The notes: generated from the letters alone by a model not told the origin. 64,000 nt of DNA from Thermodesulfobacteriota bacterium (GCA_035325995.1 DAOKYU010000005.1:62001-126000), one strand, 5' to 3'; counted from the first letter of the stretch, positions 40,961-50,924 are shown. Translations and numbers: made by a program.

Positions 40961-42268
40961 TCACTTCTCGAACGGGTCCGGCAGCTCCGGGTGCCATAGC
41001 TTGAAGTGGTTCCTGTGGTTCTCCGTGTACGCGCCCGGCGGATAATACTTGTCGTAAAAATCGAGGTCCAGGTGGTGCGCCTGCACCATGAACCGGAGGA
41101 ACATCGGGTCCGAAAACGCCGGGAACCTGCCGTATGTGTCGTACACGTAATTGCACATGTCCTTGACGATCTGTATCTCTTCCTTGCTGGGCCTTTCGAC
41201 CTCGTGAAGGACGCCCTCGGGGTCCTTGAACGGCATCGTGTGGGATTCCCAGTTCGACCACTTCATGTCGTTAAGGGCCTCGACGGCCTCGCCCATGTCC
41301 TTGTAATAAGGCGGGCAGAACGCCTGGAAGAGCCCGTCCTTCCCGACGGCGACGGGGTTCGGATTGCCGACGCCGCTCTTCGGCTGCGGCGTCGTGAACC
41401 TGAACCCGAGCCCGCGGTTAAACGGCGTCCCGCCCAGCATGAACATGCTGGCGAACCCGCTGAAGAGCCAGCCCCCGAGCCCGAGCGTCTGGAGCGTCAG
41501 GACCATGTTCTGCCCCATGAACGCCTGCTCGGCTATGTAGCCGTTGGCGAACCTGAGCTCGGCCTCGATGAGAGGCATCCTCTTCCCCTGGTCTATGAGC
41601 CCCTTCTTCACCCACTCTTCCGTCCCCGGATATCTGAGCCCGTGGAGCTCGTCCACGAAGTTAAACCTGTGGTCGGCCCTCATATAGAAGAAAAATAGGT
41701 TGATGATACAGGCCGAAAGGTCCGTAACGGGCATGAAAACGGTAGTGCCAGGCTTGTTCACGTTCCAGAGGTTATGCGCCGCGATTCCGGGCGGCTTCGA
41801 CGGGAGGTCGGCCCTCTTGTCCTCGAGCTTTATGCGCGACTCCCTGAAGAGCTCCAGGATCCTGTCGACCCGGGCCTCGCGGCTCAGGCCTTCGAGCCCC
41901 CTGAAGTCGTCGGCCTGCTTGTCGTGGAGCTTCACCATGTACGTGCCGTCGTCGTTCGTGTAAAAGAGCTCAGTCCTGTGCACGTCGCCGAGGGCGGGAA
42001 TCGTCCTGCTCGTGAACTGCATTTCGAGGTCGAGCCCGACGTGCGGGGGGAAGTCCGAAAGGTTGATGTTCTTCACGCCGAGCCCGTTCCAGACTATGAT
42101 GGCCTCTTCGAGCTCCGACAGGGGAACCGGCTCGTGCTTCGACTTGTACGCGAGCGGCCCCTTTTCGATCTCCATCCCGAGGCCGAACCTCCGCGAGCGC
42201 CTCTCGAACACCGCATCCATGAATTTATAATCGATCGCTACGTCCAGACCCGGCGGATATTTTCCCAT
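40961..42268 (-). CDS. Uncharacterised 435-residue protein with nitroreductase-like start
   Basis: Soluble protein of 435 residues, no signal or clear membrane helix. The first 65 residues (AVFERRSRRFGLGMEIEKG then EPVPLSELEEAIIVWNGLG) resemble the N-terminus of FMN nitroreductase-fold proteins. The rest, with GLGGWLFSGFASMFMLGG and a His-rich tail (AHHLDLDFYDKYYPPGAY), matches nothing I know. A flavin or nicotinamide redox role is plausible from the start motif and from the dehydrogenase directly downstream. Its function is not known. Confidence 0.6.
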   Translation of the reverse strand: MGKYPPGLDVAIDYKFMDAVFERRSRRFGLGMEIEKGPLAYKSKHEPVPLSELEEAIIVWNGLGVKNINLSDFPPHVGLDLEMQFTSRTIPALGDVHRTELFYTNDDGTYMVKLHDKQADDFRGLEGLSREARVDRILELFRESRIKLEDKRADLPSKPPGIAAHNLWNVNKPGTTVFMPVTDLSACIINLFFFYMRADHRFNFVDELHGLRYPGTEEWVKKGLIDQGKRMPLIEAELRFANGYIAEQAFMGQNMVLTLQTLGLGGWLFSGFASMFMLGGTPFNRGLGFRFTTPQPKSGVGNPNPVAVGKDGLFQAFCPPYYKDMGEAVEALNDMKWSNWESHTMPFKDPEGVLHEVERPSKEEIQIVKDMCNYVYDTYGRFPAFSDPMFLRFMVQAHHLDLDFYDKYYPPGAYTENHRNHFKLWHPELPDPFEK

Positions 42269-42478
42269 TTTCTGCTACCTGTCTCCCGTGGAATTTGTGA
42301 AGATTTATTGTAGCAAATCAGGACTGGTAAGCCAAATCGGGCGGGGGGCCGCAGGGGATAAACCGGCGGGATTTCCGGCGCGGCCCGGCGCGCCCGGGGC
42401 ATTAAACGATAGAAAGTAGGGAGACGATAAATTATACTTTTATATACTGACTCATATCTCACTCCCGGGGGGAACGGA

Positions 42479-43201
42479 ATGAAGGGCGCTAATACACACA
42501 CCGTCGCAATCTGCATAGGAATCACACTCATCTCGGCGGCGCTCGCCGGATGCTACCCGGCATACAGGCAGCCCGCGGTATCGTTCAACCCCGTGCCCAG
42601 CATACAGACCTCCGAGGACGGCGTAAGGGTAACCGTCATCCCGTCCTACTGGCCCGGGAGCCCTCGCAACCTGCCGAGCTTCGTCACGCCGTTCTACGTC
42701 GAGATAGAGAACTTCTCCGGCAACCCGATAACCGTAAGCTACAAGGACCTTGTCATGTTCGACGAGTTCAGGACACAGTACGGCCCGATAAACCCCAATA
42801 CGGTGGCCGACGTGCTTTCGACGTCCGACTTCAATTACGTGGCATACCCGAGCGTTTCGGTGGGGTTCGGCTACGGCGGCTGGGGCGGTCCGTGGGGAGG
42901 CGGGTGGGGATACTACCGCCCGTTCTACAGGCCGTATTACGCCTACGCACCGTTCTGGTACTATCCGCCGCCGGTCTACTACTACCCCGTTCCGGTCAGC
43001 ACGAAGGACGTCGTCACCGGCGCCCTGATGCCGGGAACGGTTTATCCGAATGCGTCTATAGAGGGATTTATCTACTTCAAGGAGCTGCCCGAAACCGTGA
43101 GCCGGGTGACGCTCGACGTCGGCTACGTCAACAGCTCGAACGACGTGTTCCGCTCGCTCAGCTTCCCGTTCACTTCGACGGCGGTAATCGGCGGGCAATG
43201 A
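42479..43201 (+). CDS. Putative lipoprotein with Gly/Tyr/Pro-rich segment
   Basis: Lipoprotein of 240 residues, lipobox ALAGC near residue 24. The first folded part (about 45-110) looks like an immunoglobulin-type beta domain (VTPFYVEIENFSGNPITVSY). A low-complexity stretch of Gly, Trp, Tyr and Pro follows (about 125-175), then a second beta part. The sequence suits an outer-membrane surface or periplasmic protein. The ribosome site GGGGGAACGG lies in front of the ATG. Function unknown. Confidence 0.72.
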   Translation: MKGANTHTVAICIGITLISAALAGCYPAYRQPAVSFNPVPSIQTSEDGVRVTVIPSYWPGSPRNLPSFVTPFYVEIENFSGNPITVSYKDLVMFDEFRTQYGPINPNTVADVLSTSDFNYVAYPSVSVGFGYGGWGGPWGGGWGYYRPFYRPYYAYAPFWYYPPPVYYYPVPVSTKDVVTGALMPGTVYPNASIEGFIYFKELPETVSRVTLDVGYVNSSNDVFRSLSFPFTSTAVIGGQ

Positions 43202-43240
43202 GGGCCGCACCGGCCTCGGGCAACGAACAGCCTGTAGCTT

Positions 43241-44326
43241 CTATTCGGCCTTCCCTTCGCCGAGCTCTCTGAGCCTGCCGAAGATTTCCTTCTCCTCGTC
43301 GGAGATCGTTTTGGGTATCTCGACCTGAATTCGCAGGTATATGTCGCCCCTGCGCCCGCTGCGGAAATTGGGAAGCCCCTCGTTCGCGAGCCGCATGACG
43401 GTGCCCGGCTGAGTCCCCGCCGGGACTTTCACCTCCGCCTCGCCGACGAGTGTCGGCACGGTAAGCGTTATTCCCAGGACAGCGTCGGCTATCTGTATCT
43501 TTTCGATCCTGTGGAGGTGGTCGCCCCTCCTCTCGAACCTCGGGTCGTCCTCGGTGTGGATCACGACGATTAGGTCGCCCGGGGCTCCGCCCGGCTCGGG
43601 GCTGAACCCGCCATGCCCCGTGACTCTCAGCGCGGTCCCTTCCTCGATGCCTTCAGGCACCCTGATCTTTATCTCGCTCTCCTGCTCTTCGCTTCCTGTT
43701 CCCCTGCAGTGCGGGCACGGGTCTTCGATTATGGAGCCGAGGCCCCTGCACGTGGGACACACGGCGACCTGCTGGACGGTCATGCCGAGCTGCTGGGTCG
43801 TAAACACCTTCTGCCCCGACCCTCCGCACTCGGTGCATACCTTCGGCTCCGTGCCGGGCCGCGCCCTCGACCCTCCGCATTTCGAGCACGCCACTGTGCG
43901 CGTGTAGCGGACAGTCTCCTCGCCGCCGATGAGGATGCGCTTCAGCGGAACGACGAGCTCGACCTCGACGTTCGGCCCTCTTGCGGGCCCTCTCCTTCCG
44001 CGCCCGAAGCCGAATATATCGTCGAATATGCTGCCTGTGCCCCGGCCGAATATGTCCCCGAAGCCCATGTTGCTGAAAAGGTCCTCGGCCGACATGCCGT
44101 CGAGCGCCGCGAAGCCTCCCCTGTCGTACCTGGCGCGTTTGTCCGGGTCCGACAGCACGCTGTAGGCTTCCGACAGCTCTTTGAACTTCTCTTCAGCGTC
44201 GGGGCTCTTGTTGTGGTCGGGGTGGTACTGCATGGCCAGCCTGCGGTAGGATTTTTTTATCTCCTGGTGGCTCGCGGTCCTTTCGACCTCAAGCACTTCG
44301 TAATAGTCCCTTCTAACTGAAGACAT
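43241..44326 (-). CDS. dnaJ: Chaperone DnaJ
   Basis: Hsp40 co-chaperone of 361 residues. J domain (1-70) with the HPD motif in MQYHPDHNK, a Gly/Phe-rich linker, a zinc domain with four CxxCxGxG-type repeats (CSKCGGS, CTECGGSG, CPTCRGLG, CPHCRGTG) and the two C-terminal substrate domains. dnaK and grpE are not adjacent. It follows uvrA on the same strand after 177 bases. Confidence 0.95.
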   Translation of the reverse strand: MSSVRRDYYEVLEVERTASHQEIKKSYRRLAMQYHPDHNKSPDAEEKFKELSEAYSVLSDPDKRARYDRGGFAALDGMSAEDLFSNMGFGDIFGRGTGSIFDDIFGFGRGRRGPARGPNVEVELVVPLKRILIGGEETVRYTRTVACSKCGGSRARPGTEPKVCTECGGSGQKVFTTQQLGMTVQQVAVCPTCRGLGSIIEDPCPHCRGTGSEEQESEIKIRVPEGIEEGTALRVTGHGGFSPEPGGAPGDLIVVIHTEDDPRFERRGDHLHRIEKIQIADAVLGITLTVPTLVGEAEVKVPAGTQPGTVMRLANEGLPNFRSGRRGDIYLRIQVEIPKTISDEEKEIFGRLRELGEGKAE

Positions 44327-44503
44327 GTGCTGTTTCCCCTGTGAGTATCAGAATTTATATAAACCCTGTTTTCCGTTTTACAAGTCCTGGAAACTGCCGT
44401 CACAAAAATTCAGGCGGGAAAGTACTCGGAATATTATTTTATATGAAAACGGGATTCGGCTCAAAAACGGCGGCGTCTCGCGGCGAGAGCCCGTACCGCC
44501 CGG

Positions 44504-47236
44504 TCAGGCGGAAAGCGCCTTTTTCAGATACTTCCCCGTGTATGACGATTTCGCTTCGGCGACCTCTTCCGGCGTCCCCGACGTGACGACGTACCCGCCC
44601 GCGTCACCGGCCTCGGGGCCGAGGTCTATCACGTAATCCGCCGACTTGATGACGTCCACGTTGTGCTCGACGACGAGCACGGTGTTCCCCGCGAGGACCA
44701 GCCTGTTTATGACGTCCAGCAGCTTCCGGACGTCCTCGGCGTGGAGCCCCACGGTCGGCTCGTCGAGTATGTACAGCAGGTCCTTCCCGCCCTTCCCGCC
44801 GAGCTCCCGCGCTATCTTCATCCTCTGCGCCTCGCCCCCCGAAAGGGTCGGCGCGGCCTGCCCGAGCCGGACGTATCCGAGCCCGACATCCTGGAGCACC
44901 TTCAGCTTACGGCCGAGCGGCGGAACCTCGTAAAAGAAGTTGATCGCCTCGTTCACGGTCAGCGCCAGTATGTCGTCGATGTTCCTGTTCCTGTACCTGA
45001 CGGAAAGGACGTCCTTGTGAAACCTCTTCCCGCCGCACTCCTCGCACGTGACGTAAACGTCCGCGAGGAAGTGCATCTCTATCTGCTGCACCCCCGCCCC
45101 CTCGCACGTCTCGCACCTTCCCCCGGCCACGTTGAACGAAAAGTGTGACGGCGTAAGCCCCTTCGACTTCGCGTCCCACGTCCCTGCCATGACCTTCCTT
45201 ATCTCGTCGTACGCCTTTATGTACGTGACCGGGTTCGACCGCGAGCTCCTGCCTATCGGGGCCTGGTCGAGCATGACGACGCCCGAGATATTCTCGACGC
45301 CCGTTATCCCGCCGTACTTCCCGACCCTCTCGGCGCTCCCGTCGAACCTCCGCGCGAGGGCGGAATAGAGGACGTCCGTCACGAGCGAGCTCTTCCCCGA
45401 GCCCGACACCCCCGAGACGCAAATGAAAGTCCGGAGAGGCAGCGAAACCGTTATGTCCTTGAGGTTATTCTCGCGGACGCCGGAAACCGTGAGGCTCTTC
45501 CCGCTCCCCTTCCTCCGCTTCTTCGGCGCTTCGATTTTCGCCTCGCCCGTCATGTATTTCTTCGTCAGAGAATCCGCCTTTTTAGCGAGCAGGTTCTTCA
45601 CGCTCCCCTGGTAGACGATCTCCCCTCCCCTCTCGCCCGCGAGGGGACCGAGCTCGATAATGTTGTCGGCCTCCCTTATCATCTCGAAGTCGTGCTCGAC
45701 CACGACGACGGTATTGTCCCTGTCGCGGAGCTCCTTTATGAGCGCGACCAGGCGGTCCACGTCCCTCGGATGGAGGCCGATGGAGGGCTCGTCCATTATG
45801 TACAGTGTTTCGGTAAGCGCCGCGCCGAGCTGGCACGCGAGGTTCACCCTCTGCGCCTCGCCTCCCGAAAGCGTCCGCGTAAGCCTCGCCAGCGTGAGGT
45901 ATTCGAGCCCCACCTTGTTAAGGAAATCCAGGCGCGACCTTATCTGCTTCAGTATCTCCGTCGAGACGGAGATCTCGTATTCAGTGAGCGCGAGGTCTTC
46001 GAAGAATTCCCCGAGCTCCCCTATCGACAGCTCCGACAGCTCCGCGATGTTCCTGTCCGCGACGCGCACCCATAGCGCCTCTTCGACGAGGCGCGAGCCG
46101 CCGCATTCCTCGCACGTAAAGGGCGACCTGTACTTGCTGAGAAACACCCTCACGTGCATCTTGTAATTCTTTTCTTCCAGGTGCCTGAAGACGCCTTTCA
46201 CTCCCGAAAACCCCGGCCCGCCCTCGAACAGGAGCCTCTTGTCCTCGTCCGTCAGCTCGTCGTACGGCTTGCTCGTGTATACACCCCTCTCCTCGGCGAA
46301 TTTCAGGAGCCTCCTCATCTCGTTCTTGAGCGAGGGCTTCGTAAGCGGCTCTATCGCCCCCTGCGCGAGGCTCTTTTCCGGGTTGGGCACGACGAGGTCG
46401 GCGTCGAGCCCGAGTATGTTTCCGAACCCCTTGCACGCGGGGCACGCCCCCTGCGGGCTGTTGAACGAAAAGAGTAGCGGCGACGGATCGTTGAACGTCC
46501 TCCCGCAGGAAGTGCACTCGAGCTCCTTCGAGAAGCGGAGAGTCTCGCCGTCCACTATCCGGACGTGGACGTACCTGCCCTCGTCGAGCGCCTGTTCGAG
46601 AGCCTCCACTATCCTCGAGAAGAGCTTCTTCCCGAGAACGACCCTGTCCTGGAGAACCTCGGCCCCCGCCGGGATGGCCTCGAGCCCTTCGATGTCGATC
46701 GCCTCTCCGTCCGAAACCACCCTCGTGTAGCCGGCGGCCATGAGCTCCTTCGGCGTCAGCGTCGAGCTCCCGGGCGGGAAGGTTACGAGCGCCCTCTTCC
46801 CGTCGAAACGGTCTACCAGCTCCCCGGCTATATCCCCGGGCGACCTCCGCCTCACCTCCACCCCGCACGCGGGGCAGTACGTCCTCCCTATCTTGGCGAA
46901 CAGGAGACGCATGTAGTCGTACACCTCGGTCGTCGTGCCGACGGTCGAGCGCGAATTCCTGACGTTGTTCCTGCTCTCTATGGCGACCGCAGGCGGGAGC
47001 CCGGATATGTCGTCCATGTCCGGGCGGTCGACGCGCTCCAGGAACTGCCGCGCGTACGTGGACAGGCACTCTATATATCTCCTTAGCCCCTCGGCGTAAA
47101 GGGTGTCCAGGGCGAGCGACGACTTGCCCGAGCCGCTCAGGCCCGTGACCACGGTGAAGCTGTGCCAGGGTATGGAAACACTCACGTCCTTGAGGTTATT
47201 TTCCCTGGCACCGGTGATTTTAATTTCGCCTTTCAT
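44504..47236 (-). CDS. uvrA: Excinuclease ABC subunit A
   Basis: Damage-recognition ATPase of nucleotide excision repair, 910 residues. It has two ABC modules: Walker A GLSGSGKSSL near residue 33 and GVSGSGKSSL near 605, signatures LSGGEAQRVNL and LSGGEAQRMKI, and two zinc-binding Cys clusters (CTSCGRTF...CPACKGFG and CETCEGAG...CEECGG). The order of modules and the zinc insertions are standard. Confidence 0.97.
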   Translation of the reverse strand: MKGEIKITGARENNLKDVSVSIPWHSFTVVTGLSGSGKSSLALDTLYAEGLRRYIECLSTYARQFLERVDRPDMDDISGLPPAVAIESRNNVRNSRSTVGTTTEVYDYMRLLFAKIGRTYCPACGVEVRRRSPGDIAGELVDRFDGKRALVTFPPGSSTLTPKELMAAGYTRVVSDGEAIDIEGLEAIPAGAEVLQDRVVLGKKLFSRIVEALEQALDEGRYVHVRIVDGETLRFSKELECTSCGRTFNDPSPLLFSFNSPQGACPACKGFGNILGLDADLVVPNPEKSLAQGAIEPLTKPSLKNEMRRLLKFAEERGVYTSKPYDELTDEDKRLLFEGGPGFSGVKGVFRHLEEKNYKMHVRVFLSKYRSPFTCEECGGSRLVEEALWVRVADRNIAELSELSIGELGEFFEDLALTEYEISVSTEILKQIRSRLDFLNKVGLEYLTLARLTRTLSGGEAQRVNLACQLGAALTETLYIMDEPSIGLHPRDVDRLVALIKELRDRDNTVVVVEHDFEMIREADNIIELGPLAGERGGEIVYQGSVKNLLAKKADSLTKKYMTGEAKIEAPKKRRKGSGKSLTVSGVRENNLKDITVSLPLRTFICVSGVSGSGKSSLVTDVLYSALARRFDGSAERVGKYGGITGVENISGVVMLDQAPIGRSSRSNPVTYIKAYDEIRKVMAGTWDAKSKGLTPSHFSFNVAGGRCETCEGAGVQQIEMHFLADVYVTCEECGGKRFHKDVLSVRYRNRNIDDILALTVNEAINFFYEVPPLGRKLKVLQDVGLGYVRLGQAAPTLSGGEAQRMKIARELGGKGGKDLLYILDEPTVGLHAEDVRKLLDVINRLVLAGNTVLVVEHNVDVIKSADYVIDLGPEAGDAGGYVVTSGTPEEVAEAKSSYTGKYLKKALSA

Positions 47237-47322
47237 ATATGCGGCTTGTTAATCGAGACGTATCGGCGGCTCCGGTATCGATACTGTCGGAAGCGCCGAC
47301 AGAGAGAGGTTAATGGGAAAAA

Positions 47323-48018
47323 TCAGCCAATCAAGTCCGCTACTTCGTCGAGCGCCCCGGCCTCCCTGACGCGCGGTGCGTCCGGCCTCGGCGCATTCCT
47401 CGCGTTGAACCATATGACGTCGAGCCCGGCGTCCCTTCCGCCCATAACGTCCGAGCCGAACATGTCCCCGACGTGCACCGCCTCGGACGGCGATACGCCG
47501 CACCTCTCCGCCGCGTATTCGAATATGCGCGGGTCCGGCTTTATGAGGTTAAGGAGCGTCGAGTCGAATATGTGCTCGAAGTAATCCTTTATCCCGACCT
47601 CCTCGCATTTCTCCACCGTATTGCCGTCGTTGTTCGATATGACCGCGAGCCTGTATCCCTCTCCCCTGAGCCGTTCCAGGAGCTCGACCGCGCCCGGAAG
47701 GGCAGCCCGCGTGAACCTGAGCGCGCTCATCTCCTCCCTTACCCTGCTTCGAAATTCGTCTATATTCCCGGGCGGTGAAATTGCCTCGTAAAGAAGCGGC
47801 AGAAACCACGCCCTGTGCTGCTCGGGATTGATCCCGCCTTCCGACTTATGCTTCAGATAAAGCTCGTAGTCGGCGGCGACGTAGGCCTCTTCGAGCTCCC
47901 TGTCCGATATGCCGAAGCCGGCATTACGCATTGACCGGGCGATCCTGTGTATGTAAGGGGGATCCGTCGAGGCGAGGGTGTCCCCCAGGTCGAAGAATAC
48001 GAATTTCTTTTTTGCCAT
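47323..48018 (-). CDS. HAD-superfamily hydrolase
   Basis: Phosphatase-like protein of 231 residues. Motif I is FFDLGDTLAS (nucleophile Asp), motif II the Ser/Asn of VISNNDG, motif III Lys in LIKPDPRIFEYA and motif IV GDMFGSDVMGG. A helical cap lies between motif I and II. Substrate cannot be predicted; sugar phosphates, nucleotides or phosphoglycolate are typical for this group. Confidence 0.88.
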   Translation of the reverse strand: MAKKKFVFFDLGDTLASTDPPYIHRIARSMRNAGFGISDRELEEAYVAADYELYLKHKSEGGINPEQHRAWFLPLLYEAISPPGNIDEFRSRVREEMSALRFTRAALPGAVELLERLRGEGYRLAVISNNDGNTVEKCEEVGIKDYFEHIFDSTLLNLIKPDPRIFEYAAERCGVSPSEAVHVGDMFGSDVMGGRDAGLDVIWFNARNAPRPDAPRVREAGALDEVADLIG

Positions 48019-48230
48019 TCCTTATTTCCGCATTTCCGCTGATCTGTAAATAGATACCCGACGAACCCCCAAAGAGCCGTCCCCGGAAATGATAGCATTA
48101 AGCGCCGTGGTTGGCCATGTCGCCGCCGCAGACTGCCGGGCCCGTTCCGGGGACAGGCGAGGCCCCCGGGCGGGCCCTGAACCGCAAAATTTTCACTCCC
48201 TCCGGGCCCAAAAATTTTTACAAACTTTCT

Positions 48231-48259
48231 TTGCAATAGAATCTCTTAGGTGTTAAAAT
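48231..48259 (+). promoter_or_regulatory. Sigma-70-type promoter of the PBP4 gene
   Basis: TTGCAA (48231-48236), a 17-base spacer and TAAAAT (48254-48259). The start point would be near 48266, only about six bases before the ATG at 48272, and no ribosome site precedes that ATG. This suggests a leaderless or nearly leaderless message. Confidence 0.55.
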
Positions 48260-48271
48260 ATAAACCCTAAT

Positions 48272-49714
48272 ATGAGATGGATTCTCGTACCCCTTCTGGC
48301 GCTTGCACTTTTTACCTTTACCAACGACCAGGCCATACCCGCCGGCACGGAGAACGGGGCGTACACCGCCAAGATTGCGACCCTTCTCCCGACCGAGGCG
48401 CGCAACAACGGCAAGATGGGCGTGGTCGTCAAATCCCTCACCTCCGGTGAGACACTCTTCGAGCACAACGCACAGAACCTCTTCATACCGGCTTCGAACG
48501 AGAAAATCATCACGTCCGTCGCCTCCCTTTCCCTTCTAAAGCGGGATTACAGGTTCAAGACGGAATTTTTCTCGGGCGGCGGCATATCCGAGGGCGTCCT
48601 TCACGGCGGGCTGTACGTAAAGGGCTACGGCGACCCTACGCTCGGCGAGCCCCACATAGGCTTCATAGTCTATCAACTGAAAAAGAGAGGGGTAACCGAG
48701 ATCAAGGGCGGCATAACGGTCGACGACTCCTATTTCACGCCCGAAAGGCGGGCCGAGGGCTGGAAGGCCGAATGGGTCAACGATTTCTACAGCCCCCCGA
48801 TAAGCGCACTTTCCTTTAATTACAATACTATCGAGGTCAGGGTTCGCGCGGCCGCGGCCGGGCAAAAGCCCCGCATCGACATACTCCCCGCGGGCTCGAA
48901 CATCAAGATAATCAACAACGCCGTAACCAGCTCCAAGGCCGGCGCGCTCACGACGAGCTGGCAGGGCCCCGACACCATAGCCATAGGCGGCAGGGTAAAG
49001 CCCAAGGCGAGCGTCCTGCTCAAGATACCCGTAAACAGCCCCGAGCTCCTGACGGGCAACGTCCTCAAGAGCGCCCTCGAGGAAGCGGGCATAAAGGTCA
49101 GCGGCCCGGTGGTCGCGGGCGAAACGCCGAGGTGGGCCACGGTGTTTTACACCCACTATTCCGACCCCCTTTCCTCGGTCATCACCGAATACAACAAGAA
49201 CAGTGTCAATATAATCGGCGAGAACCTTATCAAAACCCTGGGCGCCGAATTCAAAGGCGCCCCGGGTTCCTGGGACAACGGCTCACAGGTCATATCCGAG
49301 TTCCTGAACGGCATAGGCATCAAGAACGGGTTCAGGGTAGTCGACGGCTCGGGGCTCTCGCTCCTTAACAGGGTCTCCCCCGAAACACTCGCAGACGTTC
49401 TAAGCTACGCATATACGAACAGGATCATCGCGTCCGATTTCATCGATTCCCTGCCCATAGCGGGGGTCGACGGGACTTTGAAAAAAAGATTCAAGGCATC
49501 GAGCGTACAGGGAAGGGTCATGGCCAAGACAGGATACCTCAACAACGTGAGGGCGCTGTCCGGCTACGTTTTCACCAAGCAGGGAGACGTGCTCGTCTTT
49601 TCCATACTCGACAATGGGATCGGATGGAAGACCAAGGAGTTTCAGAGTAGCCTTCTGACCGAGCTGGTTGAATGCTGCGGGGCGGCTAATGGAACGAACA
49701 GAAGAGTCAATTAA
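48272..49714 (+). CDS. dacB: D-alanyl-D-alanine carboxypeptidase/endopeptidase (PBP4 type)
   Basis: Periplasmic peptidoglycan-trimming enzyme of family S13, 480 residues. Signal peptide about 1-24. Active-site motifs are SNEK in PASNEKIIT (SxxK), SVN in NKNSVNIIGENL (SxN) and KTG in AKTGYLNNVRAL. The long insertion between SxxK and SxN that marks PBP4 is present. It cuts D-Ala from pentapeptides or splits cross-links. The type II secretion operon begins 240 bases downstream, after a weak terminator. Confidence 0.93.
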   Translation: MRWILVPLLALALFTFTNDQAIPAGTENGAYTAKIATLLPTEARNNGKMGVVVKSLTSGETLFEHNAQNLFIPASNEKIITSVASLSLLKRDYRFKTEFFSGGGISEGVLHGGLYVKGYGDPTLGEPHIGFIVYQLKKRGVTEIKGGITVDDSYFTPERRAEGWKAEWVNDFYSPPISALSFNYNTIEVRVRAAAAGQKPRIDILPAGSNIKIINNAVTSSKAGALTTSWQGPDTIAIGGRVKPKASVLLKIPVNSPELLTGNVLKSALEEAGIKVSGPVVAGETPRWATVFYTHYSDPLSSVITEYNKNSVNIIGENLIKTLGAEFKGAPGSWDNGSQVISEFLNGIGIKNGFRVVDGSGLSLLNRVSPETLADVLSYAYTNRIIASDFIDSLPIAGVDGTLKKRFKASSVQGRVMAKTGYLNNVRALSGYVFTKQGDVLVFSILDNGIGWKTKEFQSSLLTELVECCGAANGTNRRVN

Positions 49715-49721
49715 ACGTAAT

Positions 49722-49743
49722 CCCGGGGAACCGGGCCTTTTTT
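49722..49743 (+). terminator. Intrinsic terminator after the PBP4 gene
   Basis: CCCGG and CCGGG pair around GGAA and are followed by CC and six T residues. The stem is short (5 base pairs) but GC-only, and lies 7 bases past the stop. Confidence 0.6.
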
Positions 49744-49898
49744 CAGGCGAAAAGGTGGGGGTGTTCCACAGTACCGTTTTTTCGATCGGCGTCAGATTGC
49801 ATCGCGCCCATCCGGCTTTTTTAGTCAATCGTAATATAGAAGCAGAAGGCTTTCACGGCGAAGCTCGGGGCAAATACCGGCCCCGGGAGATATTTAGC

Positions 49899-49927
49899 TT
49901 GACAGGTAAAGTAAAAAACTTTATTTT
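49899..49927 (+). promoter_or_regulatory. Sigma-70-type promoter of the type II secretion operon
   Basis: Perfect -35 TTGACA (49899-49904), 17-base AT-rich spacer, -10 TATTTT (49922-49927). It lies just before gspC (ATG 49956). Confidence 0.65.
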
Positions 49928-49955
49928 TTAGGGTAAATTTAACCATTCTACTTAA

Positions 49956-50897
49956 ATGCTTGTAACGCTTCTAAAGAAATATGTATGGGTGATTAACCTG
50001 CTCCTCCTCACGGGGCTTGCATACCTTGCGGCCCTCACGGTGAATCAAAAGCTGGAGGGCGTGGTTTCGTCCCCCGGCGCGATAGCGTCCCAGAAGCTCG
50101 ATCAGGGCAACCCGGGCAGGCAGAGAGACACCAGCGTCCGCCGGCCGCGCTCGTACTACGACCTCATACTTACGAGAAATATATTCGGAATCAGCAACCT
50201 TTCCGACGCTTCCGCCCCCGCCGATGGCGGCCCGGGCCCCGGCAGCGACGAAGCGCTTCCCGACTCGACTTTAAACATAGTCCTTCTCGGTACGATCATA
50301 AATCCGGACGCCCCGTCCGTAGCCATAATCAAGAACCCGGGCAACAACAAGGTCCAGGGCTACACGAGCGGCGAGCAGATAAAAATAATCGACACCGAAA
50401 GGGTGAACCTCGTCCAGGTCATGGGCTGCAAGGCCGTCATACAGCGCCAGAAAGGCCACGAAACCATCAAGTGCAAGAACATCGGGGAAGAGGTGGCATC
50501 TTCGAAGCCGATGGCGACCAACGCGAACAGGACGGTTCAGCCGGCCGGGAAAGGCGGCGAGCAAACCGAAGAAGGGATAAACAAGATCTCCGATAACGAA
50601 TACGAAATAAGCCGCGAGCTCCTCGAAGACGTCCTCAGCGACCCGACCAACATCGTCCAGCAGGCGCGCGTCATACCCCAGCAGGACGGGCTCAGGTTCT
50701 TCGGCATTCGGTCGAACAGCATATTCTGGAAAATAGGGATAAAAAACGGAGACACGCTACACAGGATAAACAACGTTGAGCTTAACGACGTCGAAAGGGC
50801 GCTCGGGATTTTCGAAGAGCTGAGGTCCCAGAGCAGCTTCACGATAGATTTTACGAGGGCGGGCAAACAGTACTCGTATCAGTACGTCGTTAAATAG
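49956..50897 (+). CDS. gspC: Type II secretion inner-membrane protein GspC
   Basis: Protein of 313 residues linking the inner-membrane platform to the secretin. A single N-terminal helix (about 9-28) is followed by a Pro/Gly-rich linker, the HR domain (about 75-160, starting LILTRNIFGISNL) that touches the N0 domain of GspD, and a C-terminal PDZ domain (about 225-313). First gene of the operon, with its own promoter. Length is normal. Confidence 0.88.
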   Translation: MLVTLLKKYVWVINLLLLTGLAYLAALTVNQKLEGVVSSPGAIASQKLDQGNPGRQRDTSVRRPRSYYDLILTRNIFGISNLSDASAPADGGPGPGSDEALPDSTLNIVLLGTIINPDAPSVAIIKNPGNNKVQGYTSGEQIKIIDTERVNLVQVMGCKAVIQRQKGHETIKCKNIGEEVASSKPMATNANRTVQPAGKGGEQTEEGINKISDNEYEISRELLEDVLSDPTNIVQQARVIPQQDGLRFFGIRSNSIFWKIGIKNGDTLHRINNVELNDVERALGIFEELRSQSSFTIDFTRAGKQYSYQYVVK

Positions 50898-50924
50898 AAG
50901 CGGGAGCGCATGGTGGTCTCGTTA

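Noticed and set aside
40956..41261. Upstream extension of the 2-hydroxyacid dehydrogenase into the preceding gene
   Set aside because: The extra residues are an out-of-frame reading of the 435-residue gene; the family N-terminus begins at 40955.
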